Virus record (IMG/VR): IMGVR_UViG_3300050821_017626
Span: 1-64,000 of that record
Length of the DNA: 64,000 bases
Direction: 5' to 3' (one strand)
DNA from: a virus
Shown here: one piece after another, positions 31,515 to 39,204 of the stretch
How positions within the stretch are numbered: position 1 is the first letter of the stretch
Layout of the letters: every line of letters starts with the position of its first letter
Notes under the pieces: generated by a model
Database searches by the model: none
Told to the model about the DNA's origin: nothing
The model's input: the letters and a program-made list of their open reading frames with translations, nothing else
Position numbers and translations under genes: made by a program

Positions 31515-31847
31515 TTATCCCTCCTTTGCAGTAGCGATCCACTCTTCAGCTATCTGCAACCAGTCTACACGCCCTAACGCGGCTGTTAGGAGTTCGTGGG
31601 CCAGGTAATCGTCGTCGGTTTTGCAGGCGGCTTCTCTGCAGTCAAGGGTAAGCCAGCGACCTTCTACGTATGCTTCCAGTTCGTCGGCAAGCTGGCGAGA
31701 GGCAGCGTCGTCTGTGGGGTTCTCCTCAAGGACTGTTAGGGCCAGGTCTCTGGCATCGTCATATTGTGGGCGATTGTTGGAGAGGAAGAGGGCACAGTGG
31801 AATGTGAAATAATTGGAATATCCTGAGACTTCGGTTTCTGGGGTCAT
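31515..31847 (-). CDS. Hypothetical phage protein
   Basis: 110 aa. NYFTFHCALFLSNNRPQYDDARDLALTVLEENP and LAHELLTAALGRVDWLQIAEEWI, a helical protein whose WLQIAEEW ending is common in small phage proteins. Unknown. Confidence 0.6.
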   Translation of the reverse strand: MTPETEVSGYSNYFTFHCALFLSNNRPQYDDARDLALTVLEENPTDDAASRQLADELEAYVEGRWLTLDCREAACKTDDDYLAHELLTAALGRVDWLQIAEEWIATAKEG

Positions 31848-31924
31848 TGGTTGGTTCTCCGCCTAGCGCTCGGCCAAACGCCCGGAGGGTGATTGGCGAG
31901 AGTGATAGGCAACAGTGGGCAGAG

Positions 31925-32299
31925 TTATTGTGCTGCATTCAACAGCGCGCAGAAGGAGAAGGGCGGATTAGGCAGTTCGATGGCATCGAGCGTTTGGATA
32001 TCGAAGGGTTCGCCGGCATTGCCGAGCCGGGCGATACCTTCTTCTTCGTCCCCATAGTCGGGTAGATCTTGGTCGGCAACAAGGAATTGATCTAGTTTGT
32101 CATTGTCTACGGCTTCGTCAAAGGCATCCTGGAGGCAGGAGGCGAACACAATGGCGACAGGGAATCCATGGGCGTGGATAAGGAAAGGTCGCACATTGTG
32201 CGGATTGTATTCGCCTGCAGGGATGTAATCCGAAGGGTTGGCAACGTCGGCGTCGGAGAGGGTGAAGTCGAGATTGTTAATGGTAATAGTCGTGGTCAT
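31925..32299 (-). CDS. Hypothetical acidic protein
   Basis: 124 aa from ATG 32299. TTTITINNLDFTLSDADVANPSDYIPAGEYNPHNVRPFLIHAHG; very acidic middle. CTGCCCACT immediately downstream of the stop. Unknown. Confidence 0.58.
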   Translation of the reverse strand: MTTTITINNLDFTLSDADVANPSDYIPAGEYNPHNVRPFLIHAHGFPVAIVFASCLQDAFDEAVDNDKLDQFLVADQDLPDYGDEEEGIARLGNAGEPFDIQTLDAIELPNPPFSFCALLNAAQ

Positions 32300-32342
32300 G
32301 ATTGGCCCCCTTTGGTTGATTGGTGGCAGCAGTGGGCAGGAT

Positions 32343-32645
32343 CTAGCGGCCATTAGCATTGAGAAGTTCGGCAATGACATGGGTTATCATGTCTGCTTCT
32401 GTGGGACTGGTTTCTCCTGCTTTTTGGATATAGATGAAGGGGATACCATTCCGGTAGATGTTCCTCCCTGGCTCGACAGTGTAGCGGAAATTTAACTTCT
32501 CGGTTGCTTCCTTGGCTGTTCGGGAGGTGAAGGGTAGAGTGACACCATTGGCAATGGAATGCCATGCCCATCGGTCGCCGAGCCAAACCTTCTTAATTTG
32601 TCCCCCTTTGACTTTTCGTGGCTCTAAGTTGTGATTGATGTTCAT
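32343..32645 (-). CDS. Hypothetical protein
   Basis: 100 aa. KKVWLGDRWAWHSIANGVTLPF then YRNGIPFIYIQKAGETSPTEADMITHVIAELLN. Repeat AGTGGGCAG just downstream of the stop. Unknown. Confidence 0.58.
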   Translation of the reverse strand: MNINHNLEPRKVKGGQIKKVWLGDRWAWHSIANGVTLPFTSRTAKEATEKLNFRYTVEPGRNIYRNGIPFIYIQKAGETSPTEADMITHVIAELLNANGR

Positions 32646-32647
32646 AT

Positions 32648-32965
32648 TTATTCCTCGTAATTACCACAGTGGGCAGTGTTTCCCGCAGTGGGCAGTTCGC
32701 TTGTCAGTAGGTCGCGACATGCTTGGTCGGCTTCTCCGTAGTGGAGGAAGGCAGAGTCGCCTTGCATTCCACAGATGGAGGCGAGTTTGTCAACGAAGAG
32801 ACGGATGATGGGGTGATTGTTGCGCCATTCGGTTCCTTCATTCAGTCGGTTGGCTTCATCGTTGACAGCCTTCACCGCTTCGAGGAAGGAGCGTGCTACT
32901 CCCGATAGGTTGCAGGCGTTCTGAACTTGGAGAGCGTCGCTGGCGGCTTGCTGTAGGTTAGTCAT
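32648..32965 (-). CDS. Hypothetical helical protein
   Basis: 105 aa. SDALQVQNACNLSGVARSFLEAVKAVNDEANRL; NNHPIIRLFVDKLASICG. The last 20 codons contain two copies of the TGCCCACT repeat. Unknown. Confidence 0.58.
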   Translation of the reverse strand: MTNLQQAASDALQVQNACNLSGVARSFLEAVKAVNDEANRLNEGTEWRNNHPIIRLFVDKLASICGMQGDSAFLHYGEADQACRDLLTSELPTAGNTAHCGNYEE

Positions 32966-33143
32966 GGTTTAGTTCCTCCCGAAGGTTGCGACATTGGATT
33001 TCAAGTCGCATGACTTGAAATAGGAGTTCAGCCGTGTTTGTGGGCTGATTGGCGCGGATGGCTGCTTCAATTGAGTCGAGTTCGTGGCGGATGGCTGCTA
33101 TATTGTCGAGTGACCATTTCTTGTAAAAGATTGCGTTAGGCAT
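32958..33143 (-). CDS. Hypothetical helical protein
   Basis: 61 aa from ATG 33143. KKWSLDNIAAIRHELDSIEAAIRANQ and a second helix. 8-nt overlap with the next gene. Unknown. Confidence 0.55.
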   Translation of the reverse strand: MPNAIFYKKWSLDNIAAIRHELDSIEAAIRANQPTNTAELLFQVMRLEIQCRNLREELNHD

Positions 33144-33459
33144 GGTTGGCTTCCTGTTGATCGGGAAGGGCGTAGAAAGATGCCCACACTGTGAGAGCAA
33201 TAGAACCAAGCGAGGAGTTCGCTATCTGTTCCCTCACGTATTCGTTCCCGTCAGACGTGAGAGGGTTCTCAAGAAAAAGGTTGCAAGAGTCGCAATGTTG
33301 GGGACAGTCCGCTTCTCCCCCGCCGTTAGAGAATGGCCCTTGAGGGAAATCTTCGCTGTCGTCCATGTTCAGTGGACGAGGGTCTGAACAACGCTCTTCG
33401 GTCGCTGCGAGTCCGCAGTCCTCACAAAGTAAGGCAGATTTGTATATGTATGCATTCAT
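33136..33459 (-). CDS. Cys-rich zinc-binding protein
   Basis: 107 aa from ATG 33459 (GGAGG 7 nt upstream). Cys pairs in LLCEDCGLAATEERC and ADCPQHCDSCNLF; the C-terminal part is helical. Unknown. Confidence 0.58.
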   Translation of the reverse strand: MNAYIYKSALLCEDCGLAATEERCSDPRPLNMDDSEDFPQGPFSNGGGEADCPQHCDSCNLFLENPLTSDGNEYVREQIANSSLGSIALTVWASFYALPDQQEANHA

Positions 33460-33668
33460 GGAATTTCCTCCAGCCATTCTTCGGAGCGGATGATACGAAC
33501 TTCACTGTAACGGTTTTCGGAGCGGTATCGTTCAGCTTGTGAGATAACGACCGAGCGGATATGGTCGGAATAGATGTTGTTTGTCCAACAGAGAGAGCCA
33601 TGCTCCCGTACGTCTATCCTCCACCATGTTTGTTTGTCTGGTTTCCAGTTTGGGTTAGGTTTGGTCAT
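33456..33668 (-). CDS. Hypothetical protein
   Basis: 70 aa. KQTWWRIDVREHGSLCWTNNIYSDHIRSVVISQAERYRSE. ATGA overlap with the next gene. Unknown. Confidence 0.55.
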   Translation of the reverse strand: MTKPNPNWKPDKQTWWRIDVREHGSLCWTNNIYSDHIRSVVISQAERYRSENRYSEVRIIRSEEWLEEIP

Positions 33669-33696
33669 GGTTTGTTAGGTTCCTAATGAATAATGG

Positions 33697-34269
33697 CTAG
33701 AGTGGGCAGATCGCTTTTGTTTGCTCTTTGACGCAGTATTCTGCTGCTTCCCTCGCTTGCTCTTCGCAGTAGGTAAGCCCATAGAAACCCCAACAGGAGT
33801 CAAGATGGTTTCCGTTGCTGTCCTCTACGGTGTAGCCGTATACCTCTCCTTGGAGAAACTGATTGTAGGTTTCGACTTCGCAACGCAGGACACCTTCGGC
33901 GGCTTGCTCCTTCTCCTCTGGCGTCATGGCAGCGTTGACGTATTCCTGTTTGACGACATGGATGGGAGCGAAGATGAAACCTACTTGTCCACTGTCCCAT
34001 GGACAAGAGAAAGGTTTGGTGGAGATGGTCAAGCCACTATGGTCGTACAGGTAAAGGGGGAGAATGATGGTATCCTGTCCATGGTCGGAGCGAATGGATT
34101 CCTCTAGATCCTGCCACGAGGAGAAGTCTCCAGAGGAGTAGCCGTGTTTCTTGTCGCCAAGTTCGTACCGTTTGTGGAAGCATACCATGGTCCCTAGGTT
34201 GTCCCATTCACGAGGGGAGTCGGCGTCAGTGTCCTGTTCAATCTTGATGGTCAAGCCTTTGTATAGCAT
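33697..34269 (-). CDS. Conserved phage protein of unknown function
   Basis: 190 aa. The stretch LPLYLYDHSGLTISTKPFSCPWDSGQVGFIF and the later YTVEDSNGNHLDSCWGFYG belong to a protein seen in many phages and plasmid-like elements, uncharacterised. The last codons contain the TGCCCACT repeat. Confidence 0.65.
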   Translation of the reverse strand: MLYKGLTIKIEQDTDADSPREWDNLGTMVCFHKRYELGDKKHGYSSGDFSSWQDLEESIRSDHGQDTIILPLYLYDHSGLTISTKPFSCPWDSGQVGFIFAPIHVVKQEYVNAAMTPEEKEQAAEGVLRCEVETYNQFLQGEVYGYTVEDSNGNHLDSCWGFYGLTYCEEQAREAAEYCVKEQTKAICPL

Positions 34270-34272
34270 GGG

Positions 34273-34719
34273 TTAGTCCTCCTCGGGAGAGAGCAGCGTA
34301 TCAACAATATCACAGGCAAGGGAGAAGCCGGCATCGGCCGTTACCTCGTCAACATAGAGTCGATGAGTAGGGGGCAGATCGGTTAGAGTGGGCAGATCGT
34401 AAAGACGCCGAAGGAGAGTGGGCAGGGATTCGGGAGAGACGGAACAGCGGATGCCTGTTGCTAGGACAGCTCCTTCAGGGAATCTACTGCAAGGATCTAG
34501 ACGGCGCTCTATGGGTTCGTAGGTATCGGTTTCCTGGCGATAGCACGCCTCAAGATGGGAGTCGATGCCTTGATTGACAGCGGCAATGACGGCCGCAGCG
34601 TCGGAACTGACGAGTTCCATGCGGTAGGGCTTGCCTTGCATGGCCGATCTGATCTGTTCGTAAGTGACGGTGCCATGGTCGTCAATGTAGCCGATTATGT
34701 TGGTGTCGGTCATGGTCAT
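34273..34719 (-). CDS. Hypothetical protein
   Basis: 148 aa. IGYIDDHGTVTYEQIRSAMQGKPYRMELV; the repeat CTGCCCACTCT occurs twice, encoding SLPTLLRRL and DLPTLTDLP, so the motif is also fixed within coding sequence. Unknown. Confidence 0.58.
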   Translation of the reverse strand: MTMTDTNIIGYIDDHGTVTYEQIRSAMQGKPYRMELVSSDAAAVIAAVNQGIDSHLEACYRQETDTYEPIERRLDPCSRFPEGAVLATGIRCSVSPESLPTLLRRLYDLPTLTDLPPTHRLYVDEVTADAGFSLACDIVDTLLSPEED

Positions 34720-34734
34720 GGTCGGTTCCTCTTT

Positions 34735-34929
34735 CTAGCCGTTGTCAGACGACCGATAGTAGTTTGGGCATGGCCACACCTCTGTGTTCTTTGGCAAGCG
34801 GGATATCCCTGCCCATTCTTTGGCGCGTTCCCTTGCTTGTGCCTCCCCTACTGGGGAAGAGAAGCGGAACGTCATGGCATTCTCTGATTCGGGGAAGCGA
34901 ACCCACCATAAGACGCAAGTGCCGAACAT
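34735..34929 (-). CDS. Hypothetical protein
   Basis: 64 aa from ATG 34929 with AGGAGG 8 nt upstream. CVLWWVRFPESENAMTFRFS; GEAQARERAKEWAGI. Unknown. Confidence 0.52.
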   Translation of the reverse strand: MFGTCVLWWVRFPESENAMTFRFSSPVGEAQARERAKEWAGISRLPKNTEVWPCPNYYRSSDNG

Positions 34930-34961
34930 AGTTGTGTCCTCCTTTCCGAGTCGTGCGGTGA

Positions 34962-35204
34962 TCAGCCGACCTTTCGCCATGTGAGTGTTGACGCGGCCCG
35001 TGCCTCCTCCACTTCTTGACAGCGTAGAAGCTCTTCCTCGGTCGCAAGGCGGGCGACATAGGCGGTGCGGGGACCATGAGCGCCCGTGAGCATGTGGGCG
35101 CGCTTCTCGGCCGTCTCTTGGTCGTACAGATCGGGTGTGGCCATTCGGCGAATGAGCTTGCCCCCGGAGTAGAACTGCGCTTCAACGACGAAGGTCGGTT
35201 TCAT
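34962..35204 (-). CDS. Hypothetical protein
   Basis: 80 aa from ATG 35204, overlapping the previous stop. FVVEAQFYSGGKLIRRMATPDLYDQETAEKRAHML. Unknown. Confidence 0.52.
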   Translation of the reverse strand: MKPTFVVEAQFYSGGKLIRRMATPDLYDQETAEKRAHMLTGAHGPRTAYVARLATEEELLRCQEVEEARAASTLTWRKVG

Positions 35205-35350
35205 CGAGTCCACCCTTCCCCGGTAGGAGCCCAATCGAGTCCGCCGGTATGGCGGCTGTTGAGAAGATGGGCCGCTAGGCGAGCGAGCCACGCGAAAGGA
35301 AAGCGGTAGATGGGACGGCCGTCGGATGGGCTGAAGACTTCATAGCGCAT
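35201..35350 (-). CDS. Hypothetical 49-aa protein
   Basis: ATG 35350 with AGGAGG 7-12 nt upstream. YEVFSPSDGRPIYRFPFAWLARLAAHLLN. ATGA overlap with the next gene. Unknown. Confidence 0.5.
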   Translation of the reverse strand: MRYEVFSPSDGRPIYRFPFAWLARLAAHLLNSRHTGGLDWAPTGEGWTR

Positions 35351-35374
35351 GTCAAGATCCTCCTCTTAGGCGCG

Positions 35375-35704
35375 TTAAGCGAATTGTATAGGGCGGTTTG
35401 GAGTGCAAGCTGGACAGAATCCCTCGGAACTCAAGTCGCTTGTGGCAGCGTAGAAGGTGCATCCTGCAGCGTTACACTGCAGCAGCAGTTCCCCGTCAAC
35501 GGCCGCTAGTGCCTCCTCACGGGTGGAGTATACTTCGTCGGTCTCCTCTTGGTCGGAAGATTTCCAAACAATCCAACAGTCGTGGAGACCTACCGACATA
35601 TCTCCTGCTTCGAAGTAAATCTGCGGGTAGCCGTACGGGTAGCATGTGCCGAGTGGGTAGTAAACGACGTTCTTAACATGTGAAGCGCGAATGAACTTCA
35701 CCAT
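35375..35704 (-). CDS. Hypothetical protein with CxxC zinc pair
   Basis: 109 aa from ATG 35704. VKFIRASHVKNVVYYPLGTCYPYGYPQIYFEAGD; C-terminal CNAAGC and CPACTPN. Unknown. Confidence 0.55.
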   Translation of the reverse strand: MVKFIRASHVKNVVYYPLGTCYPYGYPQIYFEAGDMSVGLHDCWIVWKSSDQEETDEVYSTREEALAAVDGELLLQCNAAGCTFYAATSDLSSEGFCPACTPNRPIQFA

Positions 35705-35991
35705 CAGCGAATCTCCACTTGGAACTTGGTCGGGACGGCAAGGAAGCGCTTGTCCCATCGCTGCATGAAGGCGCGCATTTTGGCAGTAGGGGAGAAGGAT
35801 GGTCCGGTTCCCCAGTGATTGATTGTGACGGAGCATAGGTCCGGCATGGCGTAAACTCTGGTTGTCGAGAGGTACTCTCGGATGAGAGCGCAAGCGATGG
35901 GACAGTTTGAGGGGGATACACCTCCTTCTTGCTGACGGAGTTCAGTGGCTCGGTCGATATCCTGCTGGGTGACTGAGATGTTACGCTTCAT
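35704..35991 (-). CDS. CPIA-motif conserved phage protein
   Basis: 95 aa from ATG 35991. ISVTQQDIDRATELRQQ, then SNCPIACALIREYL, then AKMRAFMQRWDKRFLAVPTKFQVEI. The same plan (CPIARAL, then FIKDLLDG, then VKPFLFTLEE) occurs in the product at 39582-39848, so the two are paralogues of a widespread phage family of unknown function. Confidence 0.6.
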   Translation of the reverse strand: MKRNISVTQQDIDRATELRQQEGGVSPSNCPIACALIREYLSTTRVYAMPDLCSVTINHWGTGPSFSPTAKMRAFMQRWDKRFLAVPTKFQVEIR

Positions 35992-36037
35992 GGTCGGTTT
36001 CTCCAGTGTGTATAAGTGTGTATAGCAGTGTGTAGGG

Positions 36038-36268
36038 TTACTTGCCTGTGTCGGGTGGGTTTCCTTTACATCCGCCCGCGTACCACATGGTACGGCCTTC
36101 CCAATATGAGCAACGCTCATAAGCTTTTTCTAAAGATTCTTTCAATCCTCTGTTTTCCTCCTGAAGGGCAAGTACTTGGTCAATCGCCTTGTCGGCCATG
36201 GCCTGGTAATGTCTGGCTTGATTTTTTGCATCTTGCAGTTCGAGTCGAATCGTTTCGTTGTCCTTCAT
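36038..36268 (-). CDS. Coiled-coil protein
   Basis: 76 aa. IRLELQDAKNQARHYQAMADKAIDQVLALQEENRGLKESL. 4-nt overlap upstream. Unknown. Confidence 0.58.
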   Translation of the reverse strand: MKDNETIRLELQDAKNQARHYQAMADKAIDQVLALQEENRGLKESLEKAYERCSYWEGRTMWYAGGCKGNPPDTGK

Positions 36269-36459
36269 GGTGTCCTCACAAAATCAACAGTATGAATGTG
36301 TAACCCGTCCTTTGAACGGATGGGAGTAACCTTCACTTGCCAACGTTGCCCACATTTACAGGTTCGCTTGACGACTAAAGTAGCTTGTGACATGAGAGGA
36401 GTTCCCGGCAGTATCCGATCACAATCGGGACACTTAAAGCATACTTTCGTAGTGGGCAT
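36265..36459 (-). CDS. Zinc-ribbon protein
   Basis: 64 aa. CFKCPDCDRILPG and CKCGQRWQVKV make a zinc ribbon. Its second to fourth codons (PTT) carry the TGCCCACT repeat. Confidence 0.6.
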   Translation of the reverse strand: MPTTKVCFKCPDCDRILPGTPLMSQATLVVKRTCKCGQRWQVKVTPIRSKDGLHIHTVDFVRTP

Positions 36460-36562
36460 CTTCAGAGTCCCCTGTATGGGTTTCGAGTGGAAACATTGAC
36501 AACCAGAGTCTCAGTCTGAGATTCAAAGGTTCTATTCGTTGTATCCTGTGTCCAATGAATTC

Positions 36563-36913
36563 CTACCCCCTTTCAAGCCACACAACGTGGCCCGCGAGAA
36601 GGTTCCGGCGATGGGCCATCAGCTCTTTGGGGGTGAAGAGGGAGGAAGCAGGTTCCTGGCCGACGCCAGACCAACAGAGATCCGGTTCGCAGATTTCGCA
36701 AGTGGCCTCATCCTCACAGCCGCAGCCGTAGTCACAGGAGAGGCAATGGGAGCGTTCCTCGGCCATGGCGTCAAGGATTGCGACTTCAAGCTTCGCCTTA
36801 TGGGTCCGGTTGATTAAGGTATGATCTTCCGGGTAGGCCAGGATAACAGCGACCGACGAGGGTTCGCAGTCGCGGTGCCAGTAGGAGGCACAGTAGTACG
36901 TATAGCGGCCCAT
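36563..36913 (-). CDS. Cys-rich hypothetical protein
   Basis: 116 aa. YYCASYWHRDCEPSSVAVILAYPEDHT, then CLSCDYGCGCEDEATCEICEPDLC, eight Cys in 24 residues. Likely multi-metal binding. Unknown. 36460-36562 upstream holds no gene. Confidence 0.58.
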   Translation of the reverse strand: MGRYTYYCASYWHRDCEPSSVAVILAYPEDHTLINRTHKAKLEVAILDAMAEERSHCLSCDYGCGCEDEATCEICEPDLCWSGVGQEPASSLFTPKELMAHRRNLLAGHVVWLERG

Positions 36914-36915
36914 GG

Positions 36916-37005
36916 TCAGTTACTCCAAACCGCGTTAGCGGCGAAGGTCGAAAGAAGGTAGCCGATAAGGAAGCCAGAGAGAACGACGGTGAGATAGCGG
37001 AACAT
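36916..37005 (-). CDS. 29-aa membrane micropeptide
   Basis: ATG 37005. FRYLTVVLSGFLIGYLLSTFA: one membrane span. Placed 2 nt from the next gene. Confidence 0.42.
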   Translation of the reverse strand: MFRYLTVVLSGFLIGYLLSTFAANAVWSN

Positions 37006-37096
37006 GGTTGTGCCTTTCTGCAGTAGGTATCCTGCGACTCGTTCCCCTTTCGCCCATCGCTGGGCTCATCAGTACCCGACTAGCCGGGTAGAGGGG

Positions 37097-37288
37097 TCAC
37101 CGCTCCCGTAAGAGCGGTGAGGTGATGTATACATTGACGGTGGAGCCGTATTGGTCGCGAGTGGGCTCCAATTCAACAGTGACGACTTCAACAGGGTCGA
37201 CGCGGTGAGGGAACTTGATAACTTCCGAGTCGATCATGGTCCCCAGCCGACCGTCGAAGGTGATGAGTTTCCCGAATACATACTTCAT
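37097..37288 (-). CDS. Hypothetical beta-rich protein
   Basis: 63 aa from ATG 37288. KYVFGKLITFDGRLGTMIDSEVIKF, PVEVVTVELEPTRD. Its final codons form a CACCGCTC/GAGCGGTG inverted repeat. Unknown. Confidence 0.52.
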   Translation of the reverse strand: MKYVFGKLITFDGRLGTMIDSEVIKFPHRVDPVEVVTVELEPTRDQYGSTVNVYITSPLLRER

Positions 37289-37588
37289 GGTGTCGTTCCC
37301 CTTTCGGCTGTCGCCAGCCATCATCAGCGAGCGCTATTGCTCGGAGGGGTTCCGCTGCCTTCACCGTCTCATCCTGTCGCATTCAGGCGGGATTGTGGCA
37401 GCGGGGCCGCTTCTGGCGTGTTGACCGCGTACCACGGCAACCGCCAGGGAAAGCGCGCTATGAAGTTCCTCGCTCTGCGTTGTGCAAACTCGGCAGCGAG
37501 CGAACGTTGTCAAGGTTCCGACGGCAGGCTCTCATCCTGCGCGCTATGCGGTGCCTTCCTTATATAAGGAAGGGCCGCGTTGTTTGGG
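37289..37588. other. Sparse stretch with no confident gene
   Basis: Open frames here are short, lack ribosome sites and look like chance frames. A minus-strand transcript would cross it. Nothing else recognised. Confidence 0.4.
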
Positions 37589-37750
37589 TTAGCGGCGGTT
37601 GCGCCTTCTAGGCAAGCGAACAACTATCTCGCCAGGGAATGCTTCGCCATTGGCTATACGATCAGCCAGCAGCATACGCATTCGGCCGATTTCTCCCGCT
37701 GTTCCTGATACTTGCCCAACCTTGGGCGCCCAAAGAATAGCTTTCCGCAT
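37589..37750 (-). CDS. Small basic protein
   Basis: 53 aa from ATG 37750 (GAGGAT upstream). KAILWAPKVGQVSGTAGEIGRMRMLLADRIANGEAF, tail LPRRRNRR. Unknown. Confidence 0.5.
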   Translation of the reverse strand: MRKAILWAPKVGQVSGTAGEIGRMRMLLADRIANGEAFPGEIVVRLPRRRNRR

Positions 37751-37760
37751 ATCATCCTCT

Positions 37761-37877
37761 CTAGCGGCGGCTGATTGTGTAAAACGGGCAGCCAGCGTTA
37801 ACCCAAACGATGATACCGACGATGCTGGCCAGCAGAAGGCCGGCTTTCGTGACTACTGCGAACAGCGTTGCTTCCAT
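37761..37877 (-). CDS. 38-aa membrane peptide
   Basis: ATG 37877, GAGGAACGAGGAATGG context. TLFAVVTKAGLLLASIVGIIVWV is one membrane span; ends CPFYTISRR. Confidence 0.45.
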   Translation of the reverse strand: MEATLFAVVTKAGLLLASIVGIIVWVNAGCPFYTISRR

Positions 37878-38075
37878 TCCTCGTTCCTCCTTGCGTCATA
37901 ACCGTTATGGTTATCGGTTGGTCGGTCAGGTTTCTTTAGGTCGGTTGGGTGAAGTAATCCTCTCCGATTGTCCCCGAGGGGAGGGAGAGGAGGAGGTCAC
38001 TCCATCCTGTGCCTTGCTCTTCGTTATACGCGGGCTTGCAACCGCCGTCGGCCGAGTTAAGGCGCCTTTAGGCGC

Positions 38076-38222
38076 TTACATCTTGCTTTCTGCTTTCCGC
38101 AGATCGTCCCCCAACGACATGAGTTCGTTGTGTAAGGCAAGATACTCTCCACTCAGGTAAGGAGTTGCTCGAAGCAACTGGTATACCCGATCAATCTCCG
38201 CACATATTCTCTTGAGATCCAT
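38076..38222 (-). CDS. Hypothetical helical protein, first gene of the minus accessory arm
   Basis: 48 aa from ATG 38222 with GGAG about 10 nt upstream. DLKRICAEIDRVYQLLRATPYLSGEYLALHNELMSLGDDL. Lies 50 nt below a sigma54-type promoter. Confidence 0.55.
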   Translation of the reverse strand: MDLKRICAEIDRVYQLLRATPYLSGEYLALHNELMSLGDDLRKAESKM

Positions 38223-38274
38223 CAGTTTCTCCTCGGTCGGTTGGGTGAACTCTGCTGCTCACATAGGGATTATT

Positions 38275-38292
38275 CCGCACATCCCGTGCCAT
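38275..38292 (-). promoter_or_regulatory. Sigma54-type promoter (ATGGCACGGGATGTGCGG)
   Basis: TGGCACG-N4-GTGCG, GG-N10-GC, noncoding, about 50 nt upstream of the first gene of the minus accessory arm. Paired with the plus-strand element at 38931, on the other side of the central region. Confidence 0.58.
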
Positions 38293-38930
38293 GTGAGATA
38301 CTATTTTTTGGGTTTCTGCGACCGTGCCTGTACCGTGCCTGTGGCCCAACCCATCTATAGTATAGCACAGGGTGACGCTATGGGTCAATATGGGTGACGC
38401 GTTGGGTCAGGGTGAGGTGAGGGAGGGGGAGAGCTGGTGGGGGCCAGGATGGGGAGGAGAGGGGGAGCGGAAGGGATGGAGGCACGATACTGTTCGCAAC
38501 TTCCGATAATATTTATTACGTTGCGAAGGTTTGATAGTCGCTAGGCACGGACTATCGAACTATATGGGTATGACGTCGGAGCGTGACGGTATGATGGCTG
38601 TCAAAGAGGGGGCCGATTCACTCTTTTTACGACTGTCACAGGAGGCGCGCGGGTATGTCTAAGGGGCCATGAAATTTTTTCGAAAAAAGTAAAACCTTAC
38701 TGGTGTAATTCATAGCTTCTAGGCACGACTGTTGGTATAATTGAGGTAACCCGAGATGGGAGATCCAACTAGATGCTTTCAGAAACCATTGCCCCTCGCA
38801 AGATCGTCAGCGAACGACGGAAACAGAGCAAACGTGATTGGTCAAGAGAGAACCTCCGCAGCCCGAACTGCAACCATTCTATCAAGTGTTATGGCCTTTG
38901 TCCACACACCATTACCACCAACCCTTGACT
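38293..38930. other. Central divergent noncoding region: iterons, G-rich tract, inverted repeats
   Basis: No gene. Contains two ACCGTGCCTGT repeats (38321-38342), two 18-bp direct repeats GGGTGACGC..TGGGTCA (38370-38387, 38392-38409, period 22), a G-rich purine strand (38410-38480), TTCGCAAC/GTTGCGAA (38492-38526), GATAGTC/GACTATC around AGGCACG (38531-38556), and TTTTTTCGAAAAAA. Minus genes run left and plus genes run right. Candidate replication origin or genetic switch. Confidence 0.5.
38370..38409 (+). repeat. Tandem 22-nt iteron-like repeats
   Basis: Two copies of GGGTGACGC(T/G)(A/T)TGGGTCA, 16 of 18 identical, starting 22 nt apart. Period of two helix turns suggests a protein array. 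Confidence 0.6.
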
Positions 38931-38948
38931 TTGGCACATTTCTTGCCT
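38931..38948 (+). promoter_or_regulatory. Sigma54-type promoter (TTGGCACATTTCTTGCCT)
   Basis: TGGCACA-N4-TTGCC, GG-N10-GC, 26 nt upstream of the ATG at 38974, the first gene of the plus cluster. Position is ideal. Confidence 0.7.
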
Positions 38949-38973
38949 ACAATACTTGGGAGGACATTGGCGT

Positions 38974-39204
38974 ATGAAATGGAAAGGTGACGCCACCGAT
39001 GATGGCCGGTATGCAATCGACAGCGAACACGTTCATGGAGAACCCAAGGTCTATTACGTCATGATCAGGGCAGCTCCTGGACAAGGGCATCGCGGCTCCA
39101 GTTGGAAATACGGTCAACTGGGACCATTTTTGACCAAGCGCGAAGCGCGAGCAGCGGCGAAAGAGTATGACCATTCGATTGTCCTGGAGAAAAATAAGGA
39201 GTGA
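38974..39204 (+). CDS. Hypothetical protein, first gene of plus accessory cluster
   Basis: 76 aa from ATG 38974. RYAIDSEHVHGEPKVYYVMIRAAP; LTKREARAAAKEYDHSIVLE. GTGA overlap with the next gene. Unknown. Confidence 0.58.
   Translation: MKWKGDATDDGRYAIDSEHVHGEPKVYYVMIRAAPGQGHRGSSWKYGQLGPFLTKREARAAAKEYDHSIVLEKNKE

Larger units (their letters stand above)
24430..36458 (+). repeat. Dispersed one-orientation motif AGTGGGCAG
   Basis: About 20 copies of AGTGGGCA(G/A) or one-mismatch forms, all on the plus strand (TGCCCACT in the minus transcripts), e.g. 25439, 26178, 27743, 28138, 28624, 28824, 28863, 29639, 30526, 31284, 31914, 32331, 32668, 32687, 33701, 34387, 34417, 36451. Most are near stop or start codons of minus genes. 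I did not find comparable density elsewhere in the window. Confidence 0.75.

Noticed and set aside
38191-38388. 65-codon minus frame over the central region
   Set aside because: It overlaps the sigma54-type element and the ACCGTGCCTGT repeats, and competes with the better-supported 38076-38222 gene.
38370-38409. CRISPR-like repeats
   Set aside because: Only two adjacent 18-bp repeats with 4-nt spacing, no spacer array and no cas genes; iterons fit better.
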